A stretch of DNA of 64,000 nucleotides from Oscillospiraceae bacterium (GCA_017535865.1 JAFXTM010000102.1:1-64000), one strand, 5' to 3'. Shown: positions 54,798 through 63,449, numbered from the stretch's first letter. Numbers and translations are program-made. The notes: generated by a model not told the origin, from the sequence alone.

Positions 54798-55529
54798 ATG
54801 GAACAGAAAACAAACAAAACGACATACGGGATGACCCGCGAGCAGGAGCGGCAGGCGAGCCGCCTCTTCGGGCGCCACGTCAGCGGTCCGAAGGCGCTTG
54901 CGCTCTGCCTTGGGGCGCTGCTCGCCTGCGCCTCCCCGATGCTGCTCGGGCTCCGGCTGTGGGCCGCCATTCCCCCCCTGGTCCAGACGGGCTTCGTCAG
55001 CCCCGAAGGAGTGGACGACTCCATGCCCCGCGCGGTGCTGGCCTTCGGTGTGCCGGGGCTGTTCTGCGTGCTGACGCTGATCTGTCACGCACAGCTCTGG
55101 CTGCACCAGCGGGCGCAGAAGCTCCCGCCGATGTCGGTCCGGATGCTGGGGCGCTGGACCGTGCCGGTGTTCTCGGTGCTGCTGAGCGGCTTTTGGCTGA
55201 TGCGCGCCGCGGGAGAGAGCACGGGCGCGGCCTTCTTTGTCCCCTGCCTGCTCGCGCTGCTGCTGCTCCTGACCGGGGCCCATTTCTTCGACTGTCCGCG
55301 CAGCGGGAAGTTCGCGTTTCACCTAAAGAGAATCGAGTATAAGGAGAACGCCTGGCGGAAGACGCACCGGCTCGCCGGCATCTGCTGGATGCTGGCCGGG
55401 CTCCTGCTCCTGGGCCTGCTCTTCGGCATGGGGCGGATCCCCGCGCTCTCCGCGGTCCCGCTGCTGCTGCTCCTGCTCGCGCCGCTCCCGGCGGCCGGCA
55501 TCTTCGCGAAGAGAGACAGCGAAGAATAG
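54798..55529 (+). CDS. Membrane protein of unknown function
   Basis: 243 residues with six hydrophobic helices (for example ALALCLGALLACASPMLLGLRLW, FFVPCLLALLLLLTGAHF and ALSAVPLLLLLLAPLPAAGI). The N-terminal MEQKTNKTTYGMTREQERQASRL is cytoplasmic. No family is recognised. No Shine-Dalgarno sequence precedes the ATG, and the promoter leaves essentially no leader. An antisense reading frame over the dctQ gene runs into this frame but is not coding. Confidence 0.7.
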   Translation: MEQKTNKTTYGMTREQERQASRLFGRHVSGPKALALCLGALLACASPMLLGLRLWAAIPPLVQTGFVSPEGVDDSMPRAVLAFGVPGLFCVLTLICHAQLWLHQRAQKLPPMSVRMLGRWTVPVFSVLLSGFWLMRAAGESTGAAFFVPCLLALLLLLTGAHFFDCPRSGKFAFHLKRIEYKENAWRKTHRLAGICWMLAGLLLLGLLFGMGRIPALSAVPLLLLLLAPLPAAGIFAKRDSEE

Positions 55530-55551
55530 AAAGCCCGATTCTGCAAAAGAT

Positions 55552-55583
55552 ACTCCCCCGTCCGTACGGACGGGGGAGTTTTC
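55552..55583 (+). terminator. Terminator after the membrane protein gene
   Basis: Perfect palindromic stem ACTCCCCCGTCCG/CGGACGGGGGAGT (55552-55579) then TTTT. Confidence 0.92.
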
Positions 55584-55716
55584 TGCGTTCAGAGGATCAT
55601 GGCGGAAGGATCCCCGAGAATCGACAGAGTCTGCGCGCGGATTCACGCCGGATCCGGGATCAGCGTGCCGGAGACATTCACGATTTCAATATTCCACGTG
55701 TCGATATAGAGTATAT

Positions 55717-55744
55717 AGTATGAAAAAAGCAGTATGAAAAAAGC
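55717..55744. repeat. Two tandem copies of a 14-bp unit
   Basis: AGTATGAAAAAAGC at 55717-55730 and 55731-55744, identical and directly adjacent, in non-coding DNA downstream of the Tdh-like gene. Confidence 0.8.
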
Positions 55745-55770
55745 AAAGGGAAAAGGAAGCCTCCAAACGC

Positions 55771-56817
55771 TCAGGGGTACAGGAACATCTTGCCGGGAGC
55801 GCCGCTGCGCATTTTGGCGAAGCCCTGCTCAAAGTCCTCGAGCGCAAACTGCCCGCCGATGACCCGGCCCATGTCGTAGAGCGGGTCCTTCATGACCTTC
55901 GTGAAGTCGTCCCAGGTTTCCCAGATCCGGCGGCCGCAGATGCCTGAGAGGCGGATCTGGCGATAGAAAAGGTCCTCGGTCATATCCATGGTGACAGGCT
56001 CGCCGGGCAGACCGACCGAGACCAGGCGGCCCATGGCCATCACGCTCTTGAGCGAAGCGTTCAGCGAGGCGGGGCTCCCCGTCACGTCTATGGCGGCCTC
56101 GACGCCGAGGCCGTCGGTCAGACGCAGCACGGTCTCCACGAGGTCCTCCTTCCGGCTGTTCACGATGTAGTCCGCGCCCATGGCTTTCGCCGCGGCCAGC
56201 TTCTCGTCGAAGAGATCGCAGGCGATGATCGTCTTTGCGCCAAAGACGCGGCAGGCGGCCACCACGGTCAGCCCGATCGCGCCGCAGCCGGCGACAAGCA
56301 CGGTTTTTCCTGCCACCTCGGCCTCCTCCACGCCGTGCACGCCCGAGCCCATCGGCTCAAAGATGCAGCCCTGCTCGTCGCTTAGCGCGTCGTCGAGCAC
56401 ATAGGTCGCGTCGGCGCGGATCCTGGAGTACTCCGCGAAGGCGCCGTCCTGCTGGATACCGTAGAGGGACATGTGCTGGCAGACGTGCCGCCGCCCGGCC
56501 AGACAGTGCGGGCAGGTCCCGTCCCAGATATGCGTCTCGCAGGAGACGCGCTGGCCTGCAAAGCGGTCGGACACGTTTTTGCCGACAGCGACGATCTCGC
56601 CGGTGGTCTCGTGCCCGATGATGCGGGGGAAGCGCGTGATGCGGCGCTGCGCCCATGCGCCCCAGTCGTAGATCCCGAGATCCGTGCCGCAGATAGAGGC
56701 GCAGCGGATCTTCAGCAGCACCTCGTCATCCCGGATCTCCGGAACGGGCAGATCGGTCCGAAATTCCAGACCGGGCCCCGCCGCGGCCTTGACGATCCCG
56801 CGCATGGTGTTTTTCAC
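55771..56817 (-). CDS. Zinc-dependent MDR dehydrogenase, threonine-3-dehydrogenase-like
   Basis: 348 residues. CASICGTDLGIYDWGAWAQ, GHETTGEIVAVG, CPHCLAGRRHVC (structural zinc cysteines), AGCGAIGL (NAD loop), GRRIWETWDDFTKVM and KMRSGAPGKMFLYP follow threonine 3-dehydrogenase (Tdh) from end to end; a related polyol or 2,3-butanediol activity is possible. It starts at GTG 56817, overlapping the regulator's stop (GTGA), so the two are translationally coupled. Confidence 0.85.
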   Translation of the reverse strand: MKNTMRGIVKAAAGPGLEFRTDLPVPEIRDDEVLLKIRCASICGTDLGIYDWGAWAQRRITRFPRIIGHETTGEIVAVGKNVSDRFAGQRVSCETHIWDGTCPHCLAGRRHVCQHMSLYGIQQDGAFAEYSRIRADATYVLDDALSDEQGCIFEPMGSGVHGVEEAEVAGKTVLVAGCGAIGLTVVAACRVFGAKTIIACDLFDEKLAAAKAMGADYIVNSRKEDLVETVLRLTDGLGVEAAIDVTGSPASLNASLKSVMAMGRLVSVGLPGEPVTMDMTEDLFYRQIRLSGICGRRIWETWDDFTKVMKDPLYDMGRVIGGQFALEDFEQGFAKMRSGAPGKMFLYP

Positions 56818-57521
56818 TTTCCGCCGTCCTTTCCCGTACCGTTGTCCTCATAGTTTTCGATCAGCTTCAGGTGGCGGCCCATCTCATAGACGGCGAGCTC
56901 CTCATCGCGCTCCTTGACGGCCTCGTAGATTCGGCGGTGTGCCTGGGCAGTCTTGCCGTGGTAGTCCTCGCGCTCAAAAAAGCGCATGCGCAGCTCAAGG
57001 ATGAGGCTGTTCACGAAATCGAGCATGGCGGCGAAGATGGTGTTGTGGCTCGCGTAGGCGAGGTTCACGTGGAACTCCACGTCCGCGAGGTAGTCGGTCT
57101 CGTCCGCCTCCAGCCGCTCCACCGAGACGCGCAGGCGCTCGAGATCTTCCTCGGTCGCGCGTTTGCATGCGAGGCGGGCGATCTCGCGCTCGTTGGTCCG
57201 GCGGAACTCCATGAAGTCCTCGAAGGTGTCTGCGGAATAGGACAGCTCCAGCAGCGAGCGGGCCTTGCGGAAGTAGTCGGCGTTCTTGACCAGGACCTTG
57301 CGGTTGCCGCGGTTCTCCACAATGCCCATGAAGTTGAGGATGGAAAGACACTCGCGCAGGGAATTGCGCGAGATGCCGAGGGCCTCGGCCAGGTCGCGTT
57401 CGGGCGGCAGCTCCCGCCCCACCTGGATCTTGCCGCTCTCGATGGCCTGGAGCAGACTGTCGAGCACAAGCTCGGGAATAGTCGGCGAGGAGACCTGGAT
57501 CTTTTCAAAATTCATGTCCAT
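56814..57521 (-). CDS. GntR-family regulator, FadR subfamily (FCD domain)
   Basis: 235 residues. The winged HTH is at about 15-75 (GRELPPERDLAEALGISRNSLRECLSILNFMGIV) and the FCD ligand-binding domain at about 95-225, with metal-binding Asp/His candidates in DVEFHVNLAYASHN and AHRRIYEAV. FadR-type FCD proteins respond to organic acids and bind TGGT-N3-ACCA sites; two such sites are at 51548 and 54592. It is coupled to the Tdh-like gene. Confidence 0.88.
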   Translation of the reverse strand: MDMNFEKIQVSSPTIPELVLDSLLQAIESGKIQVGRELPPERDLAEALGISRNSLRECLSILNFMGIVENRGNRKVLVKNADYFRKARSLLELSYSADTFEDFMEFRRTNEREIARLACKRATEEDLERLRVSVERLEADETDYLADVEFHVNLAYASHNTIFAAMLDFVNSLILELRMRFFEREDYHGKTAQAHRRIYEAVKERDEELAVYEMGRHLKLIENYEDNGTGKDGGK

Positions 57522-57571
57522 GCGATCACCGTCCTGTTCTTACTAAGAAAGATGAAGATAATAGAATCGTT

Positions 57572-58570
57572 TTATTCGCTCAGCAGGGAGAGCAGCGCCT
57601 CCCTGTCCAGGCCGAGAAAAAAGTGGGACACGTCCACGTCCGCGAGCGCGGCGGCGTAATCCTCCCGCTCCGGGCGCAGACCCGCAAAACGCGCGGCGAG
57701 CTCATCCGGCTCGGCGGCGCTGAAAAAATCTCCTCGGAAACAGAGACTCCGGATACGCCCGTGCTCGACATCAATATGCGCCTCCACGCTGCCGCAGCCC
57801 TCGAAACGCCGCCTTTTGAGCAGAGTACAGGGCGGCGAGGCGCCGAAGTTCCAGTCCCAGCAGGCGTAGCGGCTGCGCCGCAGTTCTTCGATCGCGGCGA
57901 GATCCGCTTCCGTGAAGCGGTACTCCGAGCCGGGGGTCTCCCGCAGGATGCTCTCGAGCAGCCGGTCCCGGAAGACCGGAAGCGGGATGTCGACCGGCAG
58001 ATGGGGCCGGATGTTCGTGACGCGGCTGCGCACGGAACGCAGGCCCTTGGCGCGGATCTTGCTCTCGTCCACCCGTAGCGCCCGCGTGACGACAGTGAGA
58101 TCGGAATCGAAGAGCAGCGTGCCGTGGTGCAGGATCCGCCCCCCGCGCAGATACTGCGCGTTGCCGGAAAACTTCTGCCCGTCGATCGAGATGTCGTTGC
58201 GGCCGTTTACCGCCGCCTCAACGCCGAGCCCAGCGAGCGTGCGCACGACGGGGGCGCAGAAGAGCTTCATGTCCAGCGCCGCAGTATCGCCCGCGTCGGT
58301 GATGAAGCTGAAATTCAGATTACCGAGATCGTGATAGACCGCCCCGCCGCCGGAGAGCCGGCGCACGATCTGGATCCCGGCCTTTTCCACAAAGGGCAGA
58401 TCGATCTCCGCAAGCGTGTTCTGGTACTTGCCGATGACGACGGCGCTGCGGTTCTGCCAGAGCAGGCACCAGCTCCGGTCCCGCGGGAGCGCATCAAACA
58501 CATGCTGTTCGGCGGCGAGATTGAAAGCCGCGTCCGTTGAGGGCAAAAGGAGATAGGAGAGTTCAGGCAT
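57572..58570 (-). CDS. lplA: Lipoate-protein ligase A
   Basis: 332 residues. RRLSGGGAVYHDLGNLNFSFI and NGRNDISIDGQKFSGNAQYLRGGRILHHGTLLFDSDL are the lipoyl-AMP binding and catalytic Lys motifs; the C-terminal LplA accessory domain (about 245-332) is present. It attaches scavenged lipoate to the lipoyl lysines, here presumably of E2 and E3 encoded at 45968-49007. It overlaps the preceding SGNH gene by eight bases. Confidence 0.92.
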   Translation of the reverse strand: MPELSYLLLPSTDAAFNLAAEQHVFDALPRDRSWCLLWQNRSAVVIGKYQNTLAEIDLPFVEKAGIQIVRRLSGGGAVYHDLGNLNFSFITDAGDTAALDMKLFCAPVVRTLAGLGVEAAVNGRNDISIDGQKFSGNAQYLRGGRILHHGTLLFDSDLTVVTRALRVDESKIRAKGLRSVRSRVTNIRPHLPVDIPLPVFRDRLLESILRETPGSEYRFTEADLAAIEELRRSRYACWDWNFGASPPCTLLKRRRFEGCGSVEAHIDVEHGRIRSLCFRGDFFSAAEPDELAARFAGLRPEREDYAAALADVDVSHFFLGLDREALLSLLSE

Positions 58571-59171
58571 TCATCTGCTCCCTCTCCATGACCGCGATCA
58601 CACGCGAGACGCGGTCGGCCATGACGCGGTGGCCCGCCTCGTTCGGGTGCAGCCCGTCGAGGTAGAGCTCGCTGCGCGGACGGCCTGCGGCGTCGCGGAA
58701 GTCGCGGCGGAAGTCGATCATGCGCACGCCGAAAGCGTCGCAGAAGCGCTCCAGCCAGGCCGTATAGTCCCGGATCAGCGCCTCGGCCGCCGGGAAATCC
58801 GTCAGCGTGAGCCAGCTGTGCGGGTAATTCACCCCGCCGAGCCCCGGCCCAAGCGCCACGATCGGCGCCTCGCCGACGGCAAAGAGCTGGTGGACCATGG
58901 CGGCCATGTTCTCCTGCGCGCCCTCGCAGCGGCCGGAATAGAAGATATCGTTGCAGCCGCCCATGAGGAGGAAATAACGCTCGCTGCGCCGGGCGGGCTC
59001 TTCACGCAGCAGCTCCCGCATGCGGGCGAGCATGCCGCCCGTCGTGTCGCCGCAGACGCCGCAGTTGCGCAGCGTCCAGCCGCTCTCCCGCGCGGCGAGT
59101 TCCGTCCAGCACTGCGCGCGGTGCACCCCGTATCCGAAGGTCAGGCTGTCGCCCAGACAGATCAGTTCCAT
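58563..59171 (-). CDS. SGNH/GDSL hydrolase
   Basis: 202 residues. MELICLGDSLTFGYGVHRAQCW (block I), NCGVCGDTTGGMLARM, LMGGCNDIFY (block III) and LYLDGLHPNEAGHRVM (block V) give a complete catalytic set. No signal peptide, so a cytosolic esterase or lysophospholipase-like enzyme. The start at 59171 has GGAGC upstream and gives the standard family N-terminus. Operonic with lplA. Confidence 0.86.
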   Translation of the reverse strand: MELICLGDSLTFGYGVHRAQCWTELAARESGWTLRNCGVCGDTTGGMLARMRELLREEPARRSERYFLLMGGCNDIFYSGRCEGAQENMAAMVHQLFAVGEAPIVALGPGLGGVNYPHSWLTLTDFPAAEALIRDYTAWLERFCDAFGVRMIDFRRDFRDAAGRPRSELYLDGLHPNEAGHRVMADRVSRVIAVMEREQMNA

Positions 59172-59289
59172 GTTCTGCGCTCCGTTCTGCCCGCCCTTTG
59201 AGACGGACTGTATCATACTCCAAGCTTATTGTACACTGTTTTTCCGCGGCTTTCAATCCTTTTTGGCTGGACGGTGGGACCAAATTGCA

Positions 59290-59332
59290 GCATAAAAGCG
59301 GAACGCCCATGCGGAGCGTCCCGCTTTTATGT
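59290..59332. terminator. Terminator between the SGNH-lplA and ROK transcription units
   Basis: CATAAAAGCGG-A-ACGC pairs with GCGT-C-CCGCTTTTATG; with T-rich ends on the minus strand it closes the ROK-SGNH-DUF624 operon. Confidence 0.8.
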
Positions 59333-59334
59333 AC

Positions 59335-59952
59335 TTATTCGTCCTTGCCGGTATACAGCGCGAAGACCGGCTCGAGCAGGTATGACCAGAACAGCGCGAC
59401 GAGCCCCGGCGTGAAGATCAGGGGCGAGACGAAACGCAGACAGAGTTCCGTGCCGAGCAGTGCGAGGACGGCCAGCGCGAGCGTGCGCAGGATATGGCCG
59501 AGCGCGAGACGGACGGCGGCGCCCTGCAGCGCGCCGAACGTGAAGGCGAAGCGGGAGAGCAGCGGGAAGACCCAGCAGGCCATGCCCGTCGGCACCAGCA
59601 GGACAACCAGCGTCGCCATGCCGGCGGCACCCCCTGCGCCCGCGTAGCCGAGGCGCCGCATCAGCAGCGCGCGCAGAAGAAAGAGCGCGCCGAGGATCGC
59701 CGCCCAGAGCAGGGTGGAGCACAGGCCGGTCCTGAGTTCGGCCCGGAAGGTCTGCCGAAAGCGGGCGAAGAGCCCGTCCTCACCCCGGCGGACGCAGTGC
59801 GCCGTGCAGTCGTAGAGCGCGGCGGTGGCGGGTCCGACGGTGACGAGCGGGATGGAACAGATCCCCCACAGGAGGCTCAGCATCACCAGATCGCCGAGTT
59901 TTCCGAGAGGCTTCCAGACCAGGCCCTCGGGGTTGAAATAGTTCCGCGCCAT
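59335..59952 (-). CDS. DUF624 (YesL-like) membrane protein
   Basis: 205 residues, about five helices. MARNYFNPEGLVWKPLGKLGDLVMLSLLWGICSIPLVTVGPATAALY is the characteristic DUF624 start. Members sit in carbohydrate-uptake loci without a defined role. It starts one base away from the stop of the SGNH esterase gene, in an operon with a ROK protein. Confidence 0.85.
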   Translation of the reverse strand: MARNYFNPEGLVWKPLGKLGDLVMLSLLWGICSIPLVTVGPATAALYDCTAHCVRRGEDGLFARFRQTFRAELRTGLCSTLLWAAILGALFLLRALLMRRLGYAGAGGAAGMATLVVLLVPTGMACWVFPLLSRFAFTFGALQGAAVRLALGHILRTLALAVLALLGTELCLRFVSPLIFTPGLVALFWSYLLEPVFALYTGKDE

Positions 59953-59953
59953 C

Positions 59954-60610
59954 TCAGCCGAGCAGCGTCGGCACCAGCTCGCTGAGCTTGTCGGCGAGCT
60001 GCTTGTGGCCCAGGCGGGTCAGGTGCATGCAGTCGAGCTTGTTGAATTCGGCCAGACCTTCGGCGTCCAGAAAGGCGCAGCCCTGGTTCTGCGCGACGAC
60101 AGCGAAGCGCTCCGCCACGCCGCGGGACTTCTCCGGACAGCCGGGACCCATGGGCACGCCCTCGGGGCGGAGATAAAGCCCCTCGCCGATATGCGGCGGG
60201 GCGATGAGCAGGATGTTCGGTTTGCCGTCCCGCCAGGCGGGGACGGTCTTGGCCTTCATCACGAGCCGCTCCATGCCGATGCCGATGCAGGCGGCGTTCG
60301 CGCCGAGGCGCTCCTTGGTGTCGTTGGTGCCGAGCATGAGGATGAGCAGATCCACCGGCTCATGGCTCATGAGCGTGGAGTAGATCACGTCGAGACCGGA
60401 CATGCTCTCGTGCAGGGGATCGGGAAAGACGGTGGTGCGGCCGGAGAGACCCTCCTCCAGCACGAGATAATCCTCGCCGAGCGCTTTCTGCAGCAGGCAG
60501 GTCCAGCGCTCCTCCTCGTTGTAGCGGTCGCCGCCGTCGGCGCAGTCGGCCGGGTCGGCGCAGTAGCCGTGGGTGTTGGAATCGCCGAAGCAGACGATAT
60601 GCTTTTTCAT
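59954..60610 (-). CDS. SGNH-type carbohydrate esterase
   Basis: 218 residues. MKKHIVCFGDSNTHGYCAD, EEGLSGRTTVFPDP, LLILMLGTNDTKERLG and LDCMHLTRLGHKQLA follow the arylesterase/acetyl-xylan-esterase-like SGNH branch (GDSNT in block I). It is cytosolic and could deacetylate sugars taken up by the cell. Operonic with the ROK gene (12 bases). Confidence 0.86.
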   Translation of the reverse strand: MKKHIVCFGDSNTHGYCADPADCADGGDRYNEEERWTCLLQKALGEDYLVLEEGLSGRTTVFPDPLHESMSGLDVIYSTLMSHEPVDLLILMLGTNDTKERLGANAACIGIGMERLVMKAKTVPAWRDGKPNILLIAPPHIGEGLYLRPEGVPMGPGCPEKSRGVAERFAVVAQNQGCAFLDAEGLAEFNKLDCMHLTRLGHKQLADKLSELVPTLLG

Positions 60611-60622
60611 GTTGCTTCCTCC

Positions 60623-61996
60623 TTATTTTATCTCGGGCAGGCTGGCAGCCACGGCGGACTGGCCGACGCGGCGGAACTTCTCATCGGGCAGGGCGAGCTC
60701 CAGCGAGAGCGCGGGATATTCGTCCTTCAGCACGGCGCGGCAGGTTTCGAGCAGGATATCGCCGCCTTTGCCGGACATGACGCGCCCGAGCAGCAGCACG
60801 GTGCCGAAAGCGTAGAGGTCGTGGTAATACGCGAGGCTGTGGGCGAGATAGACGCCGATGCTGCGGTAGACGGCGGCGGCGCGGGGATCGTCCGCCTCCA
60901 TGAGCTTCTGCACGACCTTGAGCTTCTCGGCGGGGGAGAGCGACTCGTCCAGCGCGATCCCGGCGGGGGCGGCCAGCTTGATGACACCGTCCTGCGAGAA
61001 GTACTTGACGCCGCAGCCGATGTCGCCGCTCCACTCGTCACGCATGGCGGCGGGATTCGCGTCCACGGGGACAAAGGCGAGCTCGTTGAGCCAGCCGGTG
61101 ATCCGCCCCTCGGGATCGACATAGCCTACGGCCTCGCTCGTGCCCATGGCGATGCCCAGCACGTTGTTCACGCCGAGGCTCATGGAACCGGCCAGGGCGG
61201 TCACATCACCGTCGTTGACCACACAGTAGGGCACGTCGCCGAAAGTGTCGGTGATGGCGCGGATGTAGATGTCCTTGACCTTTTCCTCAAAGAGCGCGGG
61301 CGGCACTTTGAGAAAGAGAGAGGCGTTCATGGTGCGGTTGTTGATGTACACGCCGGCGGAGGAGACGCCCACCGCGTCCACGCGGGGCAGATGCTCCGCC
61401 GCGGATTTGAGCGCGGCGACGATGCCGTTATAGTGATAGTCCGGATCGGCCGTGGTCTTGGGAAACCAAACGACCTCCTCGGAGTAGACCGGCTCGCCGT
61501 CGATCACGGCCGAGACCTTGCGGTCGCTGCCGCCCGCGTCGAATCCGATGCGGCAGCCCTCGAGATGGCCGCCGATGGCCTTGGGTTCGTCCTTGGCTGC
61601 TGGGAGCACGTCCGTCGTGACGATCTCAAAGGGGTGCTCGAAGACGTTCGCCATGTAGTCCCAGTCGAAGGACTGGCGGCCGCCCTCGCAGTAAACGCTG
61701 CGCAGGTAGTCGGCCATGTCCGCGTCGCCGCGGATGTAGACGCGGAAGCCGCCCTTCATCCAGAGGAGCGTCTTGACCAGGCGTTCGATGTAATAGCGGT
61801 CCGCCTCCCGCATGGCCTCGGTGCCGTGGATGAAAGTCTCCACCGCGGCCATCTGGCCCCCGCTGCGCTCCACGGCGACGCCGATGGGTTTGCGCGCGTC
61901 GGCGAGAAAGGCCTCGTTGAACACATGCAGGGGAAGAAAATCCGGGTCCAGCTCCGGCTTGTTGCGAATCTTGAGTTCGAGTCCCAGGTAACGCAT
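60623..61996 (-). CDS. ROK-family protein (sugar kinase-like)
   Basis: 457 residues. The first 150 residues are an unassigned extension; ROK motifs begin at GFDAGGSDRKVSAVIDGE (phosphate 1), then VGVSSAGVYINNR, CVVNDGDVTALAGSM (catalytic Asp region) and LGIAMGTSEAVGYVD (phosphate 2). The usual zinc-binding CxCGxxGC motif is absent. It is likely a sugar kinase or sensor working with the AGE epimerase encoded divergently. AAGGAGGACATGCT precedes the start. Confidence 0.75.
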   Translation of the reverse strand: MRYLGLELKIRNKPELDPDFLPLHVFNEAFLADARKPIGVAVERSGGQMAAVETFIHGTEAMREADRYYIERLVKTLLWMKGGFRVYIRGDADMADYLRSVYCEGGRQSFDWDYMANVFEHPFEIVTTDVLPAAKDEPKAIGGHLEGCRIGFDAGGSDRKVSAVIDGEPVYSEEVVWFPKTTADPDYHYNGIVAALKSAAEHLPRVDAVGVSSAGVYINNRTMNASLFLKVPPALFEEKVKDIYIRAITDTFGDVPYCVVNDGDVTALAGSMSLGVNNVLGIAMGTSEAVGYVDPEGRITGWLNELAFVPVDANPAAMRDEWSGDIGCGVKYFSQDGVIKLAAPAGIALDESLSPAEKLKVVQKLMEADDPRAAAVYRSIGVYLAHSLAYYHDLYAFGTVLLLGRVMSGKGGDILLETCRAVLKDEYPALSLELALPDEKFRRVGQSAVAASLPEIK

Positions 61997-62032
61997 AGCA
62001 TGTCCTCCTTATCGGATCGGAGATTCACCTCG

Positions 62033-62061
62033 AGTATAGCACGCCTCTTTGCTTCTGTCAT
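62033..62061 (-). promoter_or_regulatory. Promoter of the ROK operon
   Basis: Minus strand ATGACA (62061-62056), 17 bases, TATACT (62038-62033). Confidence 0.65.
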
Positions 62062-62065
62062 CCCC

Positions 62066-62090
62066 TTTTTTGAATTTCATTTTCAAAAAA
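62066..62090. promoter_or_regulatory. Operator-like palindrome between divergent genes
   Basis: TTTTTTGAA (62066-62074) and TTCAAAAAA (62082-62090), perfect 9-bp arms with a 7-base spacer, immediately behind the ROK promoter. Confidence 0.55.
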
Positions 62091-62097
62091 AATAATA

Positions 62098-62126
62098 TTG
62101 AAATTTTGTTTCATCCATGCTACCAT
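62098..62126 (+). promoter_or_regulatory. AGE-epimerase promoter with overlapping palindrome
   Basis: TTGAAA (62098-62103), 17 bases, TACCAT (62121-62126). TGAAA-N5-TTTCA (62099-62113) overlaps the -35 and spacer, the style of site bound by RpiR-type regulators, one of which is encoded just downstream. Confidence 0.55.
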
Positions 62127-62213
62127 CGGAACAGAAGGCAGGGGATCCCGATTTCCCGTTTGTTTTTTCCCGTCTTTTTCCGACTATTTTTTTATTTGTA
62201 AGGAGCGGCTGAC

Positions 62214-63416
62214 ATGGATATCGAAAAACTGAGAGAGAGCCGGAGCTGGATCCGCGAGGAGCTGGAGCGCTGCATCCGCTTCTGGCTGGAAAACGGCATG
62301 GACCCGGTCAACGGCGGCGTCTATACCTGCCTCGACCGCGAGGGAAAGGTCTATTCCACGGATAAGAGCGTCTGGATGCAGGGCCGCTGCGGCTGGATTT
62401 TCGCCTGGCTCTGCCATCTCTACGGCGTGAAAAAGGAGTGGCTTGCCGCCTCAAAGAGCTGCCTGGACTTCATGGAGGCCCACTGTCTCAACCGCGAGGC
62501 AGGGAACCGTATGTACTTCACCGTCACCGCGGAGGGGAAGCCCCTGCGCCAGCGGCGCTACTGCTTCTCCGAGGCCTTTTACGCCATGGCCAACGCCGAG
62601 TACTACGGCGTGACGGGCGACCGGGCCTGTCTCGAGCGCGCCCGCGCGGCCTATGATCTCTACTGGGATCTCAGCAACGGCATGCCCGATCCGACGGGCC
62701 TCGGCCCCAAGACCATCCCCGAAACCCGCACGGGCCGAGCCTTCGGCATCCCGATGATCTATCTGAACGTGACGAGCGTGCTGCAACGCGTCGATCCCGA
62801 GCATCGGGCGATTTACGAGGAGCGTGCCGCACGCTGCGTTGAGGACATCTTCCGCTACCACGTCAAGGATGAGCTGGGCTGCGTGCTGGAGAACGTCGGA
62901 CCGGACGGCGAAGCCCGGCTGGGCTTCACCGAGGGCCGCATCGTGAACCCCGGCCACGACATCGAGGGCGTCTGGTTCCTGCTCGAGCACGCCAAACGCA
63001 CGGGCGACGCGGCGCTCGTCGGCAAAGCCGAGACCATCTTTGAGCGCGCGATCACGGCCGGCTGGGATGAGGAGTACGGCGGGCTGCTGTACTTCATCGA
63101 CTGCCTGGGCCGTCCTCCCGAGGCCTACGAGCACGACATGAAGCTGTGGTGGCCGCATGACGAGATCCTGATCGCCTCGCTCATGCTCTACCGTGATACC
63201 GGGAAGGAAAAATACCTCGACTGGTTCTACAGGACGCTGGATTACAGCCGCGAGCACTTCTCCGACCCCGCCTTCGGCGAGTGGTACGGGTATCTGCGCC
63301 GGGACGGCAAGCCGACGGAGCCCGCCTGCAAGGGCTCGACCTTCAAGGGACCCTTCCATCTGCCGCGTATGCTGTCGATGGTGGACGTCATGATGGGCGA
63401 ACTGCTGGGCGACTGA
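62214..63416 (+). CDS. N-acylglucosamine 2-epimerase (AGE) family protein
   Basis: 400 residues, an (alpha/alpha)6 barrel. FWLENGMDPVNGGVYTCLDREG, KSVWMQGRCGWIFAWL, NPGHDIEGVWFLLEHA, KLWWPHDEIL and FKGPFHLPRMLS carry the conserved Arg, Glu and His residues of GlcNAc 2-epimerases and cellobiose/mannose epimerases. It interconverts sugar C2 epimers in the cytoplasm. TTGTAAGGAGCGGCTGAC precedes the ATG. Followed by an RpiR-type regulator. Confidence 0.9.
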   Translation: MDIEKLRESRSWIREELERCIRFWLENGMDPVNGGVYTCLDREGKVYSTDKSVWMQGRCGWIFAWLCHLYGVKKEWLAASKSCLDFMEAHCLNREAGNRMYFTVTAEGKPLRQRRYCFSEAFYAMANAEYYGVTGDRACLERARAAYDLYWDLSNGMPDPTGLGPKTIPETRTGRAFGIPMIYLNVTSVLQRVDPEHRAIYEERAARCVEDIFRYHVKDELGCVLENVGPDGEARLGFTEGRIVNPGHDIEGVWFLLEHAKRTGDAALVGKAETIFERAITAGWDEEYGGLLYFIDCLGRPPEAYEHDMKLWWPHDEILIASLMLYRDTGKEKYLDWFYRTLDYSREHFSDPAFGEWYGYLRRDGKPTEPACKGSTFKGPFHLPRMLSMVDVMMGELLGD

Positions 63417-63449
63417 GAGAACACAAGCTGAGAGGGGAGGCGAAGGAGC

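Noticed and set aside
59270..59284. Third FadR-type operator near the SGNH-lplA start
   Set aside because: GGTGGGACCA resembles the site but misses the outer T and differs in the spacer, so it was not counted.
60005..62095. 696-residue plus-strand frame antisense to the SGNH and ROK genes
   Set aside because: Codon shadow of two recognisable genes; composition unlike a real protein.
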